Virus record (IMG/VR): IMGVR_UViG_3300020180_000076
Location: 1-33,590 of that record
Direction: 5' to 3' (one strand)
Length of the DNA: 33,590 bases
Source of the DNA: a virus
Shown here: positions 6,576-13,374 of the stretch, piece after piece
How positions within the stretch are numbered: the first letter of the stretch is position 1
Layout of the letters: each line of letters begins with the position of its first letter
Notes under the pieces: generated by a model
What the model was told of the DNA's origin: nothing
Databases searched by the model: none
The model's input: only the letters and a program-made list of their open reading frames with translations
Program-made: the position numbers and the translations under genes

Positions 6576-6836
6576 ATGTTATACAATTACAATCACTCAC
6601 TTTCTAATCTTGCGTTAATTATCGGATCACGGTATGGCTGGGCTAAGTACACGGCTAGCCGTCCAGATCTATTTCAAATCATTACAATCTCTAGTAGGAT
6701 AGTATCTGTCCAGACTGATATGGAATTGAAAGAGCTTAAAAAGTTTTATAAAGAAACACGCAAAACTAATCTTAAAAACAGATCAAAGCAAAAGCTTACA
6801 AGCGGTATAAATACGCCTGATCAAGGCATTGCCTAA
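6576..6836 (+). CDS. First early-arm protein, basic, possible regulator (86 aa)
   Basis: I start at ATG 6576 (MLYNYNHSLSNL), because upstream ATGs in the frame lie in the promoter. The N-terminal 40 residues (NLALIIGSRYGWAKYTASRP) have a rhythm faintly like a Cro/CI helix-turn-helix, but I cannot confirm it. The C-terminal third is strongly basic (KKFYKETRKTNLKNRSKQK). As the first gene after the divergent promoter region, a regulator role is plausible. Its 3' end overlaps the conserved 17-bp box of the next promoter. Confidence 0.55.
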   Translation: MLYNYNHSLSNLALIIGSRYGWAKYTASRPDLFQIITISSRIVSVQTDMELKELKKFYKETRKTNLKNRSKQKLTSGINTPDQGIA

Positions 6837-6874
6837 AGGGTATATTTGACAAGTTGAGTGTAATGTTTTATACT
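6809..6874 (+). promoter_or_regulatory. Early promoter, copy 1, with upstream box
   Basis: TTGACA (6846-6851), a 17-base spacer and TATACT (6869-6874): a near-consensus sigma70 promoter. The 34 bases 6841-6874 are identical to 11934-11967. Upstream lies the shared box AAATACGCCTGATCAAG (6809-6825), followed by a small hairpin AGGC-ATT-GCCT. It drives the genes from 6976 with a leader of about 95 bases. Confidence 0.85.
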
Positions 6875-6975
6875 TAGCAAGTAACAAATTAAACAGCTTT
6901 TGAAACTCCTGTCCGAGCCAACATACAGAGCCAACGATTTAATACACTTTTTACCAAACACTTTCCTTTTCAAAT

Positions 6976-7173
6976 ATGCACACAAAACTAGACTACAAGA
7001 CACTCGCCAGCGATGCCAAGTCGACAAACAAAGACAAAAATGAAGCCGCCACCATGGTGATCATAGTATTATTTTTTGGCTTCCTAGTCGTAGGAGTAAT
7101 GGCACAAATCCCACGACCTACAGAACAACGCCCACAGCCTCAAATCAGTGCTATTTCAAGTCAATCTAAATAA
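6976..7173 (+). CDS. Small single-pass membrane protein (65 aa)
   Basis: A polar N-terminus of about 24 residues (rich in K and D), one hydrophobic helix (about residues 26-44, MVIIVLFFGFLVVGVMAQ), then a proline/glutamine-rich tail. By the positive-inside rule the N-terminus would be cytoplasmic. It is the first gene after a strong promoter. Roles such as superinfection exclusion or membrane takeover are possible, but nothing proves them. Confidence 0.6.
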   Translation: MHTKLDYKTLASDAKSTNKDKNEAATMVIIVLFFGFLVVGVMAQIPRPTEQRPQPQISAISSQSK

Positions 7174-7184
7174 AACTACTCTAT

Positions 7185-7523
7185 ATGACTACCTTACCCC
7201 CTGCTTTTCAGCTTTCTATCTTGACACTCTGCCAAAATAGCAAACCTTTTAACTCTTTTAACCATGCGTGGATCCTAGCCAGCATGAAGTCCTACGATGG
7301 CATCATTCAGAGTCTAGGATGTAGATTGTCCATGTTCCAGCTCGATACTCTGCAAGATCATTTGGATACCATTATTGAAGACCTAACAAAGTCTATCGAA
7401 AAAGATAAGAGTAACCCCCACTATCTTAATAAGATCATCGAGCTAGCTGGCGAAATTACAGACCAGCGAATTCAAAGAACGACAGCTTTAGAAATCGAAC
7501 TAGGCAAAAATTTATCAAACTAA
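7185..7523 (+). CDS. Hypothetical early protein (112 aa)
   Basis: It lies 11 bases after the membrane-protein gene, in the same transcript. The protein is soluble and predicted helical, with a C-terminal amphipathic stretch (LDTLQDHLDTIIEDLTKSIE onward) that could form a coiled coil. Start context CTCTATATGAC, no SD. No family recognised. Confidence 0.65.
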   Translation: MTTLPPAFQLSILTLCQNSKPFNSFNHAWILASMKSYDGIIQSLGCRLSMFQLDTLQDHLDTIIEDLTKSIEKDKSNPHYLNKIIELAGEITDQRIQRTTALEIELGKNLSN

Positions 7524-7543
7524 TCCCCTTTTTTTATCATCTT

Positions 7544-8017
7544 ATGCTAGAAAACCAAACCCAACTAGACCGTATCCGAACCATAGTCGATACCCTAAAC
7601 CGCGAAATTATGAAAATCGCAAACAGTGACCCCACTCTAGCTGATCAGCTAGATGTCCGCGACGAGCTGATGCGGCTAAACCATAAAACTTCTGACCTCT
7701 GTAAATTTTTAGAATATGTCGACAAAAACTTGGACAGGCAAGGCTTGGACTTTGAACTCGAAGAAATTTTCAATATCGGCCTCAGAAAATTCAAGCGAGT
7801 CGAGAAAAAATCTATATCAAAACTAAATACCGACAAGCTCAAAGAGCTGGTTCCAGACCAAGGTCACTATGATGAGTGTTTTGACATAGAGCTTAAAGCC
7901 AAAACCCAGCCAAATCTAGCCACAGTTCTAGCAGTTATGGGCTACAAGATAGATGTCAAGCAGCTCTATGAAGCCGAGGTTAAGCAAGGTGAATACACGA
8001 TCAAAGAAATCAATTAA
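7544..8017 (+). CDS. Hypothetical early protein (157 aa)
   Basis: It follows the previous gene by 20 bases. Residues about 1-60 are a charged helical segment (LDRIRTIVDTLNREIMKIAN), the middle is basic, and the C-terminal third is mixed. Only the general look of a small helical DNA-metabolism or scaffold-like protein can be stated. No catalytic motif or family recognised. Confidence 0.65.
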   Translation: MLENQTQLDRIRTIVDTLNREIMKIANSDPTLADQLDVRDELMRLNHKTSDLCKFLEYVDKNLDRQGLDFELEEIFNIGLRKFKRVEKKSISKLNTDKLKELVPDQGHYDECFDIELKAKTQPNLATVLAVMGYKIDVKQLYEAEVKQGEYTIKEIN

Positions 8018-8037
8018 ACCAAAAAACACCCCCTACT

Positions 8038-8118
8038 ATGCCAAACAAAAACACAAAAGAACAGCAACTACTAGGGCTAATCCGAGATATGGAATTAGCT
8101 GCCACAGATACCTACTAA
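8038..8118 (+). CDS. Possible 26-aa peptide
   Basis: ATG at 8038, then 26 codons (MPNKNTKEQQLLGLIRDMEL...) to TAA at 8116-8118. It is placed between a 157-aa gene and a strong terminator hairpin that begins two bases after its stop. The context (CCCTACTATG) is like other starts here. Amphipathic helix character; too short to be sure. Confidence 0.4.
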   Translation: MPNKNTKEQQLLGLIRDMELAATDTY

Positions 8119-8120
8119 GT

Positions 8121-8165
8121 ATCTTGATCAAGCCTCACAGAATGCGAGGGGGTTTGGATCAAGAT
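8121..8165 (+). terminator. Strong hairpin, likely terminator of the first early unit
   Basis: ATCTTGATC (8121-8129) pairs perfectly with GATCAAGAT (8157-8165), and an inner CCTC/GAGG pairing extends the stem. A T-rich stretch follows (GTTTTATCTTGAGTTTTT). It contains the CTTGATCAAG core also present in the early-promoter box, so it could double as a protein-binding site. Confidence 0.6.
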
Positions 8166-8180
8166 GTTTTATCTTGAGTT

Positions 8181-8209
8181 TTTACACTACGCTTTTATGC
8201 TATTATACA
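8181..8209 (+). promoter_or_regulatory. Possible promoter after the 8121 terminator
   Basis: TTTACA (8181-8186), 17 bases, TATACA (8204-8209). It directly follows the terminator and could start a new early unit. It overlaps the most likely start codon of the next gene at 8197; if it is used, that gene would have to start at 8254 instead. Confidence 0.4.
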
Positions 8210-8457
8210 ACCCCGCCACCGCCCCACCTACATGGTCAATTAAGCAAAGAGGAATGTTTGAAGCACTTATTTCAGACTACTCAAAAATCAGTCTTGGCAA
8301 CCCTAAACTGGCAGCCAAAGTCCGAGACAATCTAAAGAGACAATACAAAATTGAAAGCACTAAAAATCTTTCACAAATGCAGCTACAGGCTATCATAGCA
8401 ACACTTATTTCAACAATCCAAATTACTAATCCAAATTACAGCCCACTATGTCATTAA
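8197..8457 (+). CDS. Small helical protein before the ssDNA-binding gene (86 aa)
   Basis: The first in-frame ATG (8164) lies inside the terminator stem, so I prefer 8197 (MLLYNPATAPPTWSIKQRG); 8254 is the alternative. The motif 'TWSIKQRGMFEAL' resembles the small 'KQ' domains often found next to phage recombination or SSB proteins, where they may hold protein partners. It overlaps the next gene by 10 bases and is surely co-translated with it. Confidence 0.6.
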   Translation: MLLYNPATAPPTWSIKQRGMFEALISDYSKISLGNPKLAAKVRDNLKRQYKIESTKNLSQMQLQAIIATLISTIQITNPNYSPLCH

Positions 8458-9140
8458 CACTAACCTTAGAACAAAACAGCCGTGAACCAGTTGAGGCTGG
8501 CAATCATGTAGCACGGTGCGTCCAAGTCATTGACTTAGGTCACCAAACTGAGAAAGCCTTTGAATCAGAAGACACTCAATTAAATCACAAAATCAGAATC
8601 ACTTGGGAATTGCCAAACGAAATTCGTGAGTGGACGGACAGAGAGACAAACGAAGTCAAAAGCCGACCTGAAATAATCAGTCAAGAGTTTAAAGCTTCAC
8701 TTCACGAAAAGTCAAAACTTCGCAAATTACTTGTGTCTTGGCGCGGTAGAGACTTCACAGAAGACGAATTAAAGGGTTTTGAGCTCAGGAATGTACTTGG
8801 AGCACCTTGCTTTTTAAACATTGTACACGCCGAAAAAGACGGCAAAAAGTATGCCAACATCTCAGCAGTCACACCACTAGCTAAAGGCATGACTTGCCCA
8901 GATCAAATCACTGAATTGATGTATTTTGAGGTAGAAAATTTTGACCAAAATCTTTTCGACAAATTGCCAAAATTTATCCAAGAGAAACTGGCAAAATCTG
9001 AGGAACTCAAAGACAATGAGCAATTTGACTTCGTTTTTGAAAACAAAACAGCAACAGCCCCAGCCCCAACACAGCTAGCTACTGATTCAGAGTATGAACT
9101 ACCTGACATTGATCTTGAAGAAATCCAAACACCATTTTAA
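8448..9140 (+). CDS. Phage ssDNA-binding-protein-like protein (230 aa)
   Basis: The pattern EAGNHVARCVQVIDLG...ITWELPNE...SQEFKASLHEKSKLRKLLVSWRGRDFT...FELRNVLGAPCFLNIVHAEKDGKKYANISAVTPL is a well-known phage protein family, usually placed with replication genes and often annotated as a single-stranded DNA-binding protein (OB-fold). The C-terminus is acidic (DSEYELPDIDLEEIQ), as in SSBs, which use acidic tails to hold partners. It would coat ssDNA during replication. It lies in the early arm although the helicase is on the other strand. The family call is from memory of the pattern. Confidence 0.7.
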   Translation: MSLTLTLEQNSREPVEAGNHVARCVQVIDLGHQTEKAFESEDTQLNHKIRITWELPNEIREWTDRETNEVKSRPEIISQEFKASLHEKSKLRKLLVSWRGRDFTEDELKGFELRNVLGAPCFLNIVHAEKDGKKYANISAVTPLAKGMTCPDQITELMYFEVENFDQNLFDKLPKFIQEKLAKSEELKDNEQFDFVFENKTATAPAPTQLATDSEYELPDIDLEEIQTPF

Positions 9141-9226
9141 ACAACTACAAGGGGTGTAAAAAGCCCCCAAAAATCTAGCAAAAAACTTTAGATGTCATTT
9201 AGAAAATTTAATCAAATAATTAGCTT

Positions 9227-9529
9227 ATGCCCCAAAAAAATGCATTTCATTTTATGAATAAAGGCTCAAAATTTGATCGGATTTTTTCAATATTCTTTTT
9301 TAAATCGCTAATTATAGACTTAGCCACGGGGTGCGACCTTAGTCAAGACCTACAGCTACCAACCTATCAAGGGCAGTTTTTATCAATATCTCAAAAACTG
9401 ACCAAAAAAGAAATTGCAAAAAGTATCGAATTTTTAGCCAAATTTAAATCAGCAACAAAAGACAAGCTCGAAGCTCAAAAACTACTCCAAAATCATTTCA
9501 GACTCACTGACTGCGATGTTTCATTTTAA
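9227..9529 (+). CDS. Hypothetical protein (100 aa)
   Basis: It starts after an 86-base gap containing a weak GGGG/CCCC hairpin (about 9151-9168). The N-terminus contains a hydrophobic patch (FDRIFSIFFFKSLIIDLA) and the rest is polar and helical, including KLTKKEIAKSIEFLAKF. A second possible start is MNKGSKF, ten codons in. No family recognised. Confidence 0.55.
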   Translation: MPQKNAFHFMNKGSKFDRIFSIFFFKSLIIDLATGCDLSQDLQLPTYQGQFLSISQKLTKKEIAKSIEFLAKFKSATKDKLEAQKLLQNHFRLTDCDVSF

Positions 9530-9558
9530 CCCAAATTTATAAAAATCTAATCTAACCA

Positions 9559-9954
9559 ATGACCACACAAACCCCCCAATTACAAGCCTTTTTTACCAAT
9601 CCAGCTAATGTAGGGCAAGACAAACTGTTTGGATTTACTTTTGATCAAGAGAGTGAAATCGGCATAATGTTTAAAAGAATAATTTGCAAAGACGGTTTTA
9701 GTTTTAGTTGCCAAGCTGATTACTCTAAATATTGCACACCACGCATTACTTTTTATTGTATTGATTCATTTGAGTACAGTAGAATGGAGTTAGGCTATCC
9801 AAGCGCATCAGATGACTTAATTATTGAATTTGCAGATCAAAAAGAGATACCAACTAAGACAGTTTACCCTTATGTCCCAGTCGAAATAATCGAACAACTA
9901 ATCACGAAACACGGTGGCATAGACCCCGATAAATATAACCTAACCAATGTCTAA
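9559..9954 (+). CDS. Hypothetical protein (131 aa)
   Basis: The sequence is aromatic- and cysteine-containing with beta-like stretches (GFSFSCQADYSKYC, RITFYCIDSFEYS). It ends overlapping the start of the next small membrane gene by 8 bases. Slightly acidic. No family recognised; unknown early function. Confidence 0.6.
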   Translation: MTTQTPQLQAFFTNPANVGQDKLFGFTFDQESEIGIMFKRIICKDGFSFSCQADYSKYCTPRITFYCIDSFEYSRMELGYPSASDDLIIEFADQKEIPTKTVYPYVPVEIIEQLITKHGGIDPDKYNLTNV

Positions 9955-10087
9955 CGCAACCCTGTCTACAGTCCTAACAGTCACTCTAGTGATCGTGCTG
10001 GTACTCCTATCAAGCCCCCTAATACTTATATATCAAGCTGGCAAAGTAACAATTAACTTTTTTAAATGGCTTTATAGCCTTATATAA
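9947..10087 (+). CDS. Small membrane peptide (46 aa)
   Basis: ATG at 9947 overlaps the end of the previous gene; 46 codons to TAA at 10085-10087. A long hydrophobic helix spans about residues 6-29 (STVLTVTLVIVLVLLSSPLI), followed by a short basic-aromatic tail (KVTINFFKWLYSLI). A single-pass protein of this size could be a pinholin or other membrane effector. The position in the early arm makes a classic lysis role uncertain. Confidence 0.6.
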   Translation: MSNATLSTVLTVTLVIVLVLLSSPLILIYQAGKVTINFFKWLYSLI

Positions 10088-10094
10088 TCATATT

Positions 10095-10751
10095 ATGTCC
10101 AAATATATAAACCCTTATTTTGAAGAATTTAAGAAGTTAGTTTGTAGCAAATATCGAGTAAATGAAAAATTTCAATTCAAAGTCGAATTAAGCCCAAACG
10201 GCAGGGGGGGCGAGCAAATTCTGACTGGGTACATTGATTCTGATGGCGACCTAAACACAGTAAACAGCAACCAAGACAATATTAACGGTGTTGATTATGA
10301 GTGGGGGGAGAGCTGGAAAACCGTCTACAAAGGCACTTTTGAACTAATAGAGTCAACTCGCACGCTCCGAGATATAAAGGTTGGAGATATAATCGAAGAC
10401 GGAAGTCGGTCGTTTAGAGTTGCAGAGATTTATGGAGTGACTTTTAGTGCTTATCCAACAGACCACGCTTGGTATAATCTTACAGTGCTGTCTTTTGACC
10501 AGTGCGAAACTGAAGGGTTTGTGATAACCAATCAAAAAGCTGTGCCTGAGCCAGTAGTCGAAAAGATTGAGACACCAAAACCCAAGTTTAAAATTGGTGA
10601 TGTGGTTATTTATCGCAGCCTTGAAGAGAATGATATGAAGTATGTAATTAGTACAATATCAGTTATTAAATTATCTAAAACTGGTTTTATTTACACTTTA
10701 CCAAGTGGTGGTGATTATTCTGAAATGCAAATTGAACTCTACACCGACTAA
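10095..10751 (+). CDS. Hypothetical protein with SH3/KOW-like C-terminal part (218 aa)
   Basis: Begins MSKYINPYFEEFKKL. The middle is beta-rich and acidic. The C-terminal part, KPKFKIGDVVIYRSLEENDMKYVIS, looks like an SH3-type barrel start ('F-x-x-G-D-x-V' pattern), after a proline-rich linker (VPEPVVEKIETPKP). A related pattern, LRDIKVGDIIEDGSRSFRV, occurs at about residues 90-107, so there may be two such barrels. Function unknown; a DNA- or protein-binding adaptor is possible. Confidence 0.6.
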   Translation: MSKYINPYFEEFKKLVCSKYRVNEKFQFKVELSPNGRGGEQILTGYIDSDGDLNTVNSNQDNINGVDYEWGESWKTVYKGTFELIESTRTLRDIKVGDIIEDGSRSFRVAEIYGVTFSAYPTDHAWYNLTVLSFDQCETEGFVITNQKAVPEPVVEKIETPKPKFKIGDVVIYRSLEENDMKYVISTISVIKLSKTGFIYTLPSGGDYSEMQIELYTD

Positions 10752-10782
10752 CCAACTTTTTTAAAAAATAAAACCAAAAAAT

Positions 10783-11607
10783 ATGCTCCAAAACACAAAA
10801 ACCAAAATCCAATCTGAAATAAAAAAAGAAACCCCTTTTCTTAAAAATATGCTAATCTTTTTTACCATCGCTTATTTAGCCCTAAGTCTAAACCCCCCAA
10901 CCAGCAGCCTGAACCAACCAAGTCCAAAAATTGCTCAGGCTAGCGAATTTATCCAGACCGCTGAAATCGAGCCACTGGCCACACGGCAACCATTTTCCGG
11001 ACCTCAGGAAAATCAAAAACTTGATACCAACGCCGTGACGGTAAATCCCGTTGCGGTCAAAAGTCCAGAACGAGCCAAAAAACTCAATGACTGGATCAAG
11101 TCAAAAGTGCCAAACAGTCCATTAAACAATACAAATTTTGACACTGGTCAAATATTGCTAGATATTGAAAAGGAAACAGGTGTAAAGGCTGAATTTATTT
11201 TAGCTAAAGCTCACCAAGAGACCAAGTTAGGCACAAGTGGGGTCTGTAGGCGCAATGTTGGCAGTGTTGGCGAGACTGACAGTGACCGTCGTACTGGCAA
11301 GTTTTGTCAAGATTTCAGATCGGTTGATCAGACTAAATCAACAGATAGAATGGAGCATTACCAAACAGATGACTATTTACTTAGGTCACTGCGTGCGATC
11401 GCTGACACTATGAATAATCAATATCTAGGCGGCTCAACCGTACTTTGCCAGCTATCCAGTGGCTACAACGGCTGCAACAAAGACCAGATCAAAGCGATGA
11501 AAGGCAAATGGTATGCAAGCAACCCGAACCACTCACGAGCCTTAGCCAGTCTTCTGACAGATATTACAGGTCAAGAGTGGACACTACAATCAAATTTTAA
11601 AAATTAA
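10783..11607 (+). CDS. Membrane-anchored lysozyme/glucosaminidase-like protein (274 aa)
   Basis: Residues about 22-38 form a hydrophobic anchor or uncleaved signal (NMLIFFTIAYLALSLNPP). A flexible Pro/Asn-rich linker reaches about residue 100. Residues about 115-265 look like a peptidoglycan-hydrolase fold of the lysozyme/glucosaminidase type: VKAEFILAKAHQETKLGTSG places a putative catalytic Glu (the E in HQET) on the first helix, and the C-terminal GYNGCNKDQIKAM and SRALASLLTDITG segments fit the rest. The cysteines suggest disulfides outside the membrane. It may help DNA entry or alter host cell wall. It is separate from the CHAP endolysin and lies in the early arm, which is unusual. Confidence 0.6.
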   Translation: MLQNTKTKIQSEIKKETPFLKNMLIFFTIAYLALSLNPPTSSLNQPSPKIAQASEFIQTAEIEPLATRQPFSGPQENQKLDTNAVTVNPVAVKSPERAKKLNDWIKSKVPNSPLNNTNFDTGQILLDIEKETGVKAEFILAKAHQETKLGTSGVCRRNVGSVGETDSDRRTGKFCQDFRSVDQTKSTDRMEHYQTDDYLLRSLRAIADTMNNQYLGGSTVLCQLSSGYNGCNKDQIKAMKGKWYASNPNHSRALASLLTDITGQEWTLQSNFKN

Positions 11608-11615
11608 ATAAATAT

Positions 11616-11882
11616 ATGTCACACCTAAAAACAACCATCGAAATACAAGACAATATCCGAAGACGCTACCTGTTAGTCGACAATCTGAGGCTTGGAGAAG
11701 AAATCGAACGAGGCAACAAAGATGCGTTAAAGTGGGCAAAAAAGCAACTTAAAAAAAGAACCAGCGTCTCCATAACCAACATTTCAAGGCTTGAAAATGA
11801 GCTTGCTGGCTGGAGAAAAGAGCTAAGTATTCTAGAAAATGCGACCCTAAATATTGCAAATAACAATTTTGACATAATCTAA
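11616..11882 (+). CDS. Small basic coiled-coil protein (88 aa)
   Basis: It lies 8 bases after the lysozyme-like gene. The sequence is helical and charged (DNIRRRYLLVDNLRLGEEIE, KWAKKQLKKR), with leucine spacing at about residues 57-78 suggesting a coiled coil. Its last codons and stop (ATC TAA) are already part of the 136-bp repeat that follows. No family recognised. Confidence 0.6.
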   Translation: MSHLKTTIEIQDNIRRRYLLVDNLRLGEEIERGNKDALKWAKKQLKKRTSVSITNISRLENELAGWRKELSILENATLNIANNNFDII

Positions 11883-12010
11883 TATATGCCACACCCCCTA
11901 CAAATACGCCTGATCAAGCCAGTTTGGCTGTAGTATATTTGACAAGTTGAGTGTAATGTTTTATACTATGTTTAAGATCAATTTAAGATCGCTTAAACAA
12001 CACTTATATG
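11875..12010 (+). repeat. 136-bp direct repeat, copy A (partner 13239-13374)
   Basis: Aligned without gaps to 13239-13374 with 13 differences (about 90% identity). Each copy holds, in order: the stop of the upstream gene, a short ORF (MPH..QIRLIKPV), the 17-bp box, a promoter, an inverted repeat GTTTAAG/CTTAAAC in the leader and the ATG of the downstream gene. Most differences fall in the promoter spacer and -10, so the flanking control elements appear to be preserved. Likely made by duplication or by recombination between cassettes. Confidence 0.9.
11902..11967 (+). promoter_or_regulatory. Early promoter, copy 2, with upstream box
   Basis: Box AAATACGCCTGATCAAG (11902-11918), hairpin AGCCA-GTT-TGGCT (11917-11929), TTGACA (11939-11944), 17 bases, TATACT (11962-11967). 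It drives the gene at 12008 with a leader of about 35 bases that contains GTTTAAG...CTTAAAC, a possible operator or hairpin. Confidence 0.85.
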
Positions 12011-12457
12011 ACCAATACAATTACAATTAACAATCAAGAAATCAAGATTAATAGCTATAACAATTTTGACCTATCAAAGTTTGACTTTACAGAAATCAGA
12101 GATTCTGGGTATGTTTTACTTGATGATCAGCAACTATCAAGCAAGTACAGGGAGGGGCTAGAGCCTACAGGTAATTATATTGGAACAGCCCTAACAGGTT
12201 TTAGGACGGACACTAAATCACCTATTCCAATAACTGAAAGATTATACCAAGGAATTATTACATGGACACCTCGAAAAGTTCAGTATAGCTCTCACATTAA
12301 TCAAGGAAAAAAAGGTTATACAATTAGCATTATCGACTCATATGATGAGCCAGATGTAGCTTTTTTCAAGCAATCAAAAGTCAAAGAGCTAGAAATCCAA
12401 ACAGGATTATCAGAAAAGGAATTAGCTAATTGGATAATAGCAACTTACAGATTTTAA
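12008..12457 (+). CDS. Hypothetical acidic cassette protein 1 (149 aa)
   Basis: First gene after repeat A and its strong promoter. Beta-rich N-terminal half (TITINNQEIKINSY, YVLLDDQQL) and a C-terminal helical part (KELEIQTGLSEKELANWII). No known fold recognised. Three genes follow before and after repeat B, all small, soluble and acidic. Such strongly expressed unknown early genes are where phages keep anti-defence proteins, which is inference only. Confidence 0.6.
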   Translation: MTNTITINNQEIKINSYNNFDLSKFDFTEIRDSGYVLLDDQQLSSKYREGLEPTGNYIGTALTGFRTDTKSPIPITERLYQGIITWTPRKVQYSSHINQGKKGYTISIIDSYDEPDVAFFKQSKVKELEIQTGLSEKELANWIIATYRF

Positions 12458-12486
12458 CACTTTTTACAAAACAATCTTTTTATTTT

Positions 12487-12738
12487 ATGACTACTCCAAA
12501 CGCTTTTGATATTGAAACAATCTCTAATGAATTACTAAGATTCGCATCAGTCGATTCAATGATTGAACGCCTTAACATTGACACTAGCCGATATAACGAA
12601 GTCTCACAAATAATGTCTGATTTTAAAATTGCTTGGGATAGCGCCCCCTGTGACGAAGAGGGTGCAACTAAATCACAAGATCAGTTTATGGATCAACTTT
12701 TAGACTTTGCAGCCAAAGAGTTAGAAAGCTTAGTTTAA
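12487..12738 (+). CDS. Hypothetical acidic cassette protein 2 (83 aa)
   Basis: I start at ATG 12487 (MTTPNAFDIET); an in-frame ATG 57 bases upstream lies inside the previous gene. About 17 Asp/Glu against 6 Lys/Arg, net near -11 in 83 residues. Predicted fully helical. The size and charge resemble known DNA-mimic inhibitors, but there is no sequence proof. Function unknown. Confidence 0.55.
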   Translation: MTTPNAFDIETISNELLRFASVDSMIERLNIDTSRYNEVSQIMSDFKIAWDSAPCDEEGATKSQDQFMDQLLDFAAKELESLV

Positions 12739-12766
12739 AACTTTTTACAAATCAATCTTTTAATAT

Positions 12767-13246
12767 ATGTCTTCTTATTTAAACTTCAACGATAAAAACT
12801 ACATTATTCACTACACTAACGATATTCGAGACTATTTTTCTTACATAAAAGAAAATAATATTGATAAGTACTCTCTTCTGTATTTTCCCATCCATAATGG
12901 AGATATTGTGGAAATTGAAAATCCTTCTCAGGAAAAAGTTGAAGACTTGCTTGCAGACGAAATCGTATCAGGCAGTAAAGTTTGGACATTTAACTGTGAT
13001 TACGGCAACTGGGTAAATAGACATGATCCGTTCGATGGCTGGAGAGTTTTAACTGTTACTAGAGAGACATACTTGAACGAAAGGCTTTGCCGTGCTGTCA
13101 ATTATAGTTTAGTTGATAGGGTTTTCTATGAGGCAGGATCTGATCAAGATAATTTACTTATTGATCTTAATGATGTTGAGCTTATAGAATTACTAGCTCA
13201 GTCTAGCAATAAACTTGTCGAAAGGTTTTTAGATAAGCTAATCTAA
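12767..13246 (+). CDS. Hypothetical acidic cassette protein 3 (159 aa)
   Basis: Starts at TATATGTCTTC without an SD. Aromatic-rich N-terminus (NYIIHYTNDIRDYFSYIKEN), a central beta-like part containing GDIVEIENPSQE, then a helical tail (LIDLNDVELIELLAQ). About 28 acidic against 15 basic residues. The stop codon lies in repeat B. No family recognised. Confidence 0.6.
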   Translation: MSSYLNFNDKNYIIHYTNDIRDYFSYIKENNIDKYSLLYFPIHNGDIVEIENPSQEKVEDLLADEIVSGSKVWTFNCDYGNWVNRHDPFDGWRVLTVTRETYLNERLCRAVNYSLVDRVFYEAGSDQDNLLIDLNDVELIELLAQSSNKLVERFLDKLI

Positions 13247-13374
13247 TATATGCCACACCACCCACAAATACGCCTGATCAAGCCAGTTTGATTGTAGTAA
13301 ATTTGACAAGTTGTAAAGAATGTTTGATAATATGTTTAAGATCAATTTTAGATCGCTTAAACAACACTTATATG
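13239..13374 (+). repeat. 136-bp direct repeat, copy B
   Basis: Second copy of the 11875-12010 repeat, same length, 13 substitutions. In this copy the -10 is GATAAT instead of TATACT, the short ORF is 13 codons instead of 15, and the hairpin next to the box is broken (AGCCAGTTTGATT). The two copies bracket three genes, as expected for a cassette that could be gained or lost by recombination. Confidence 0.9.
13266..13331 (+). promoter_or_regulatory. Early promoter, copy 3, with upstream box
   Basis: Box AAATACGCCTGATCAAG (13266-13282), TTGACA (13303-13308), 17 bases, GATAAT (13326-13331). The leader to the ATG at 13372 carries GTTTAAG...CTTAAAC as in copy 2. It drives the last plus-strand gene. 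Confidence 0.85.

Noticed and set aside
7953-8177. Basic 74-aa frame on the plus strand
   Set aside because: Starts inside the 157-aa gene in another frame and runs through the terminator hairpin; the 26-codon frame at 8038 is a better, though weak, candidate.
11886-11933. 15-codon peptide MPHPLQIRLIKPVWL in the repeat (13 codons in copy B)
   Set aside because: The same DNA at 6809 is read in another frame, so the DNA box rather than a peptide seems to be kept. Not listed as a gene.
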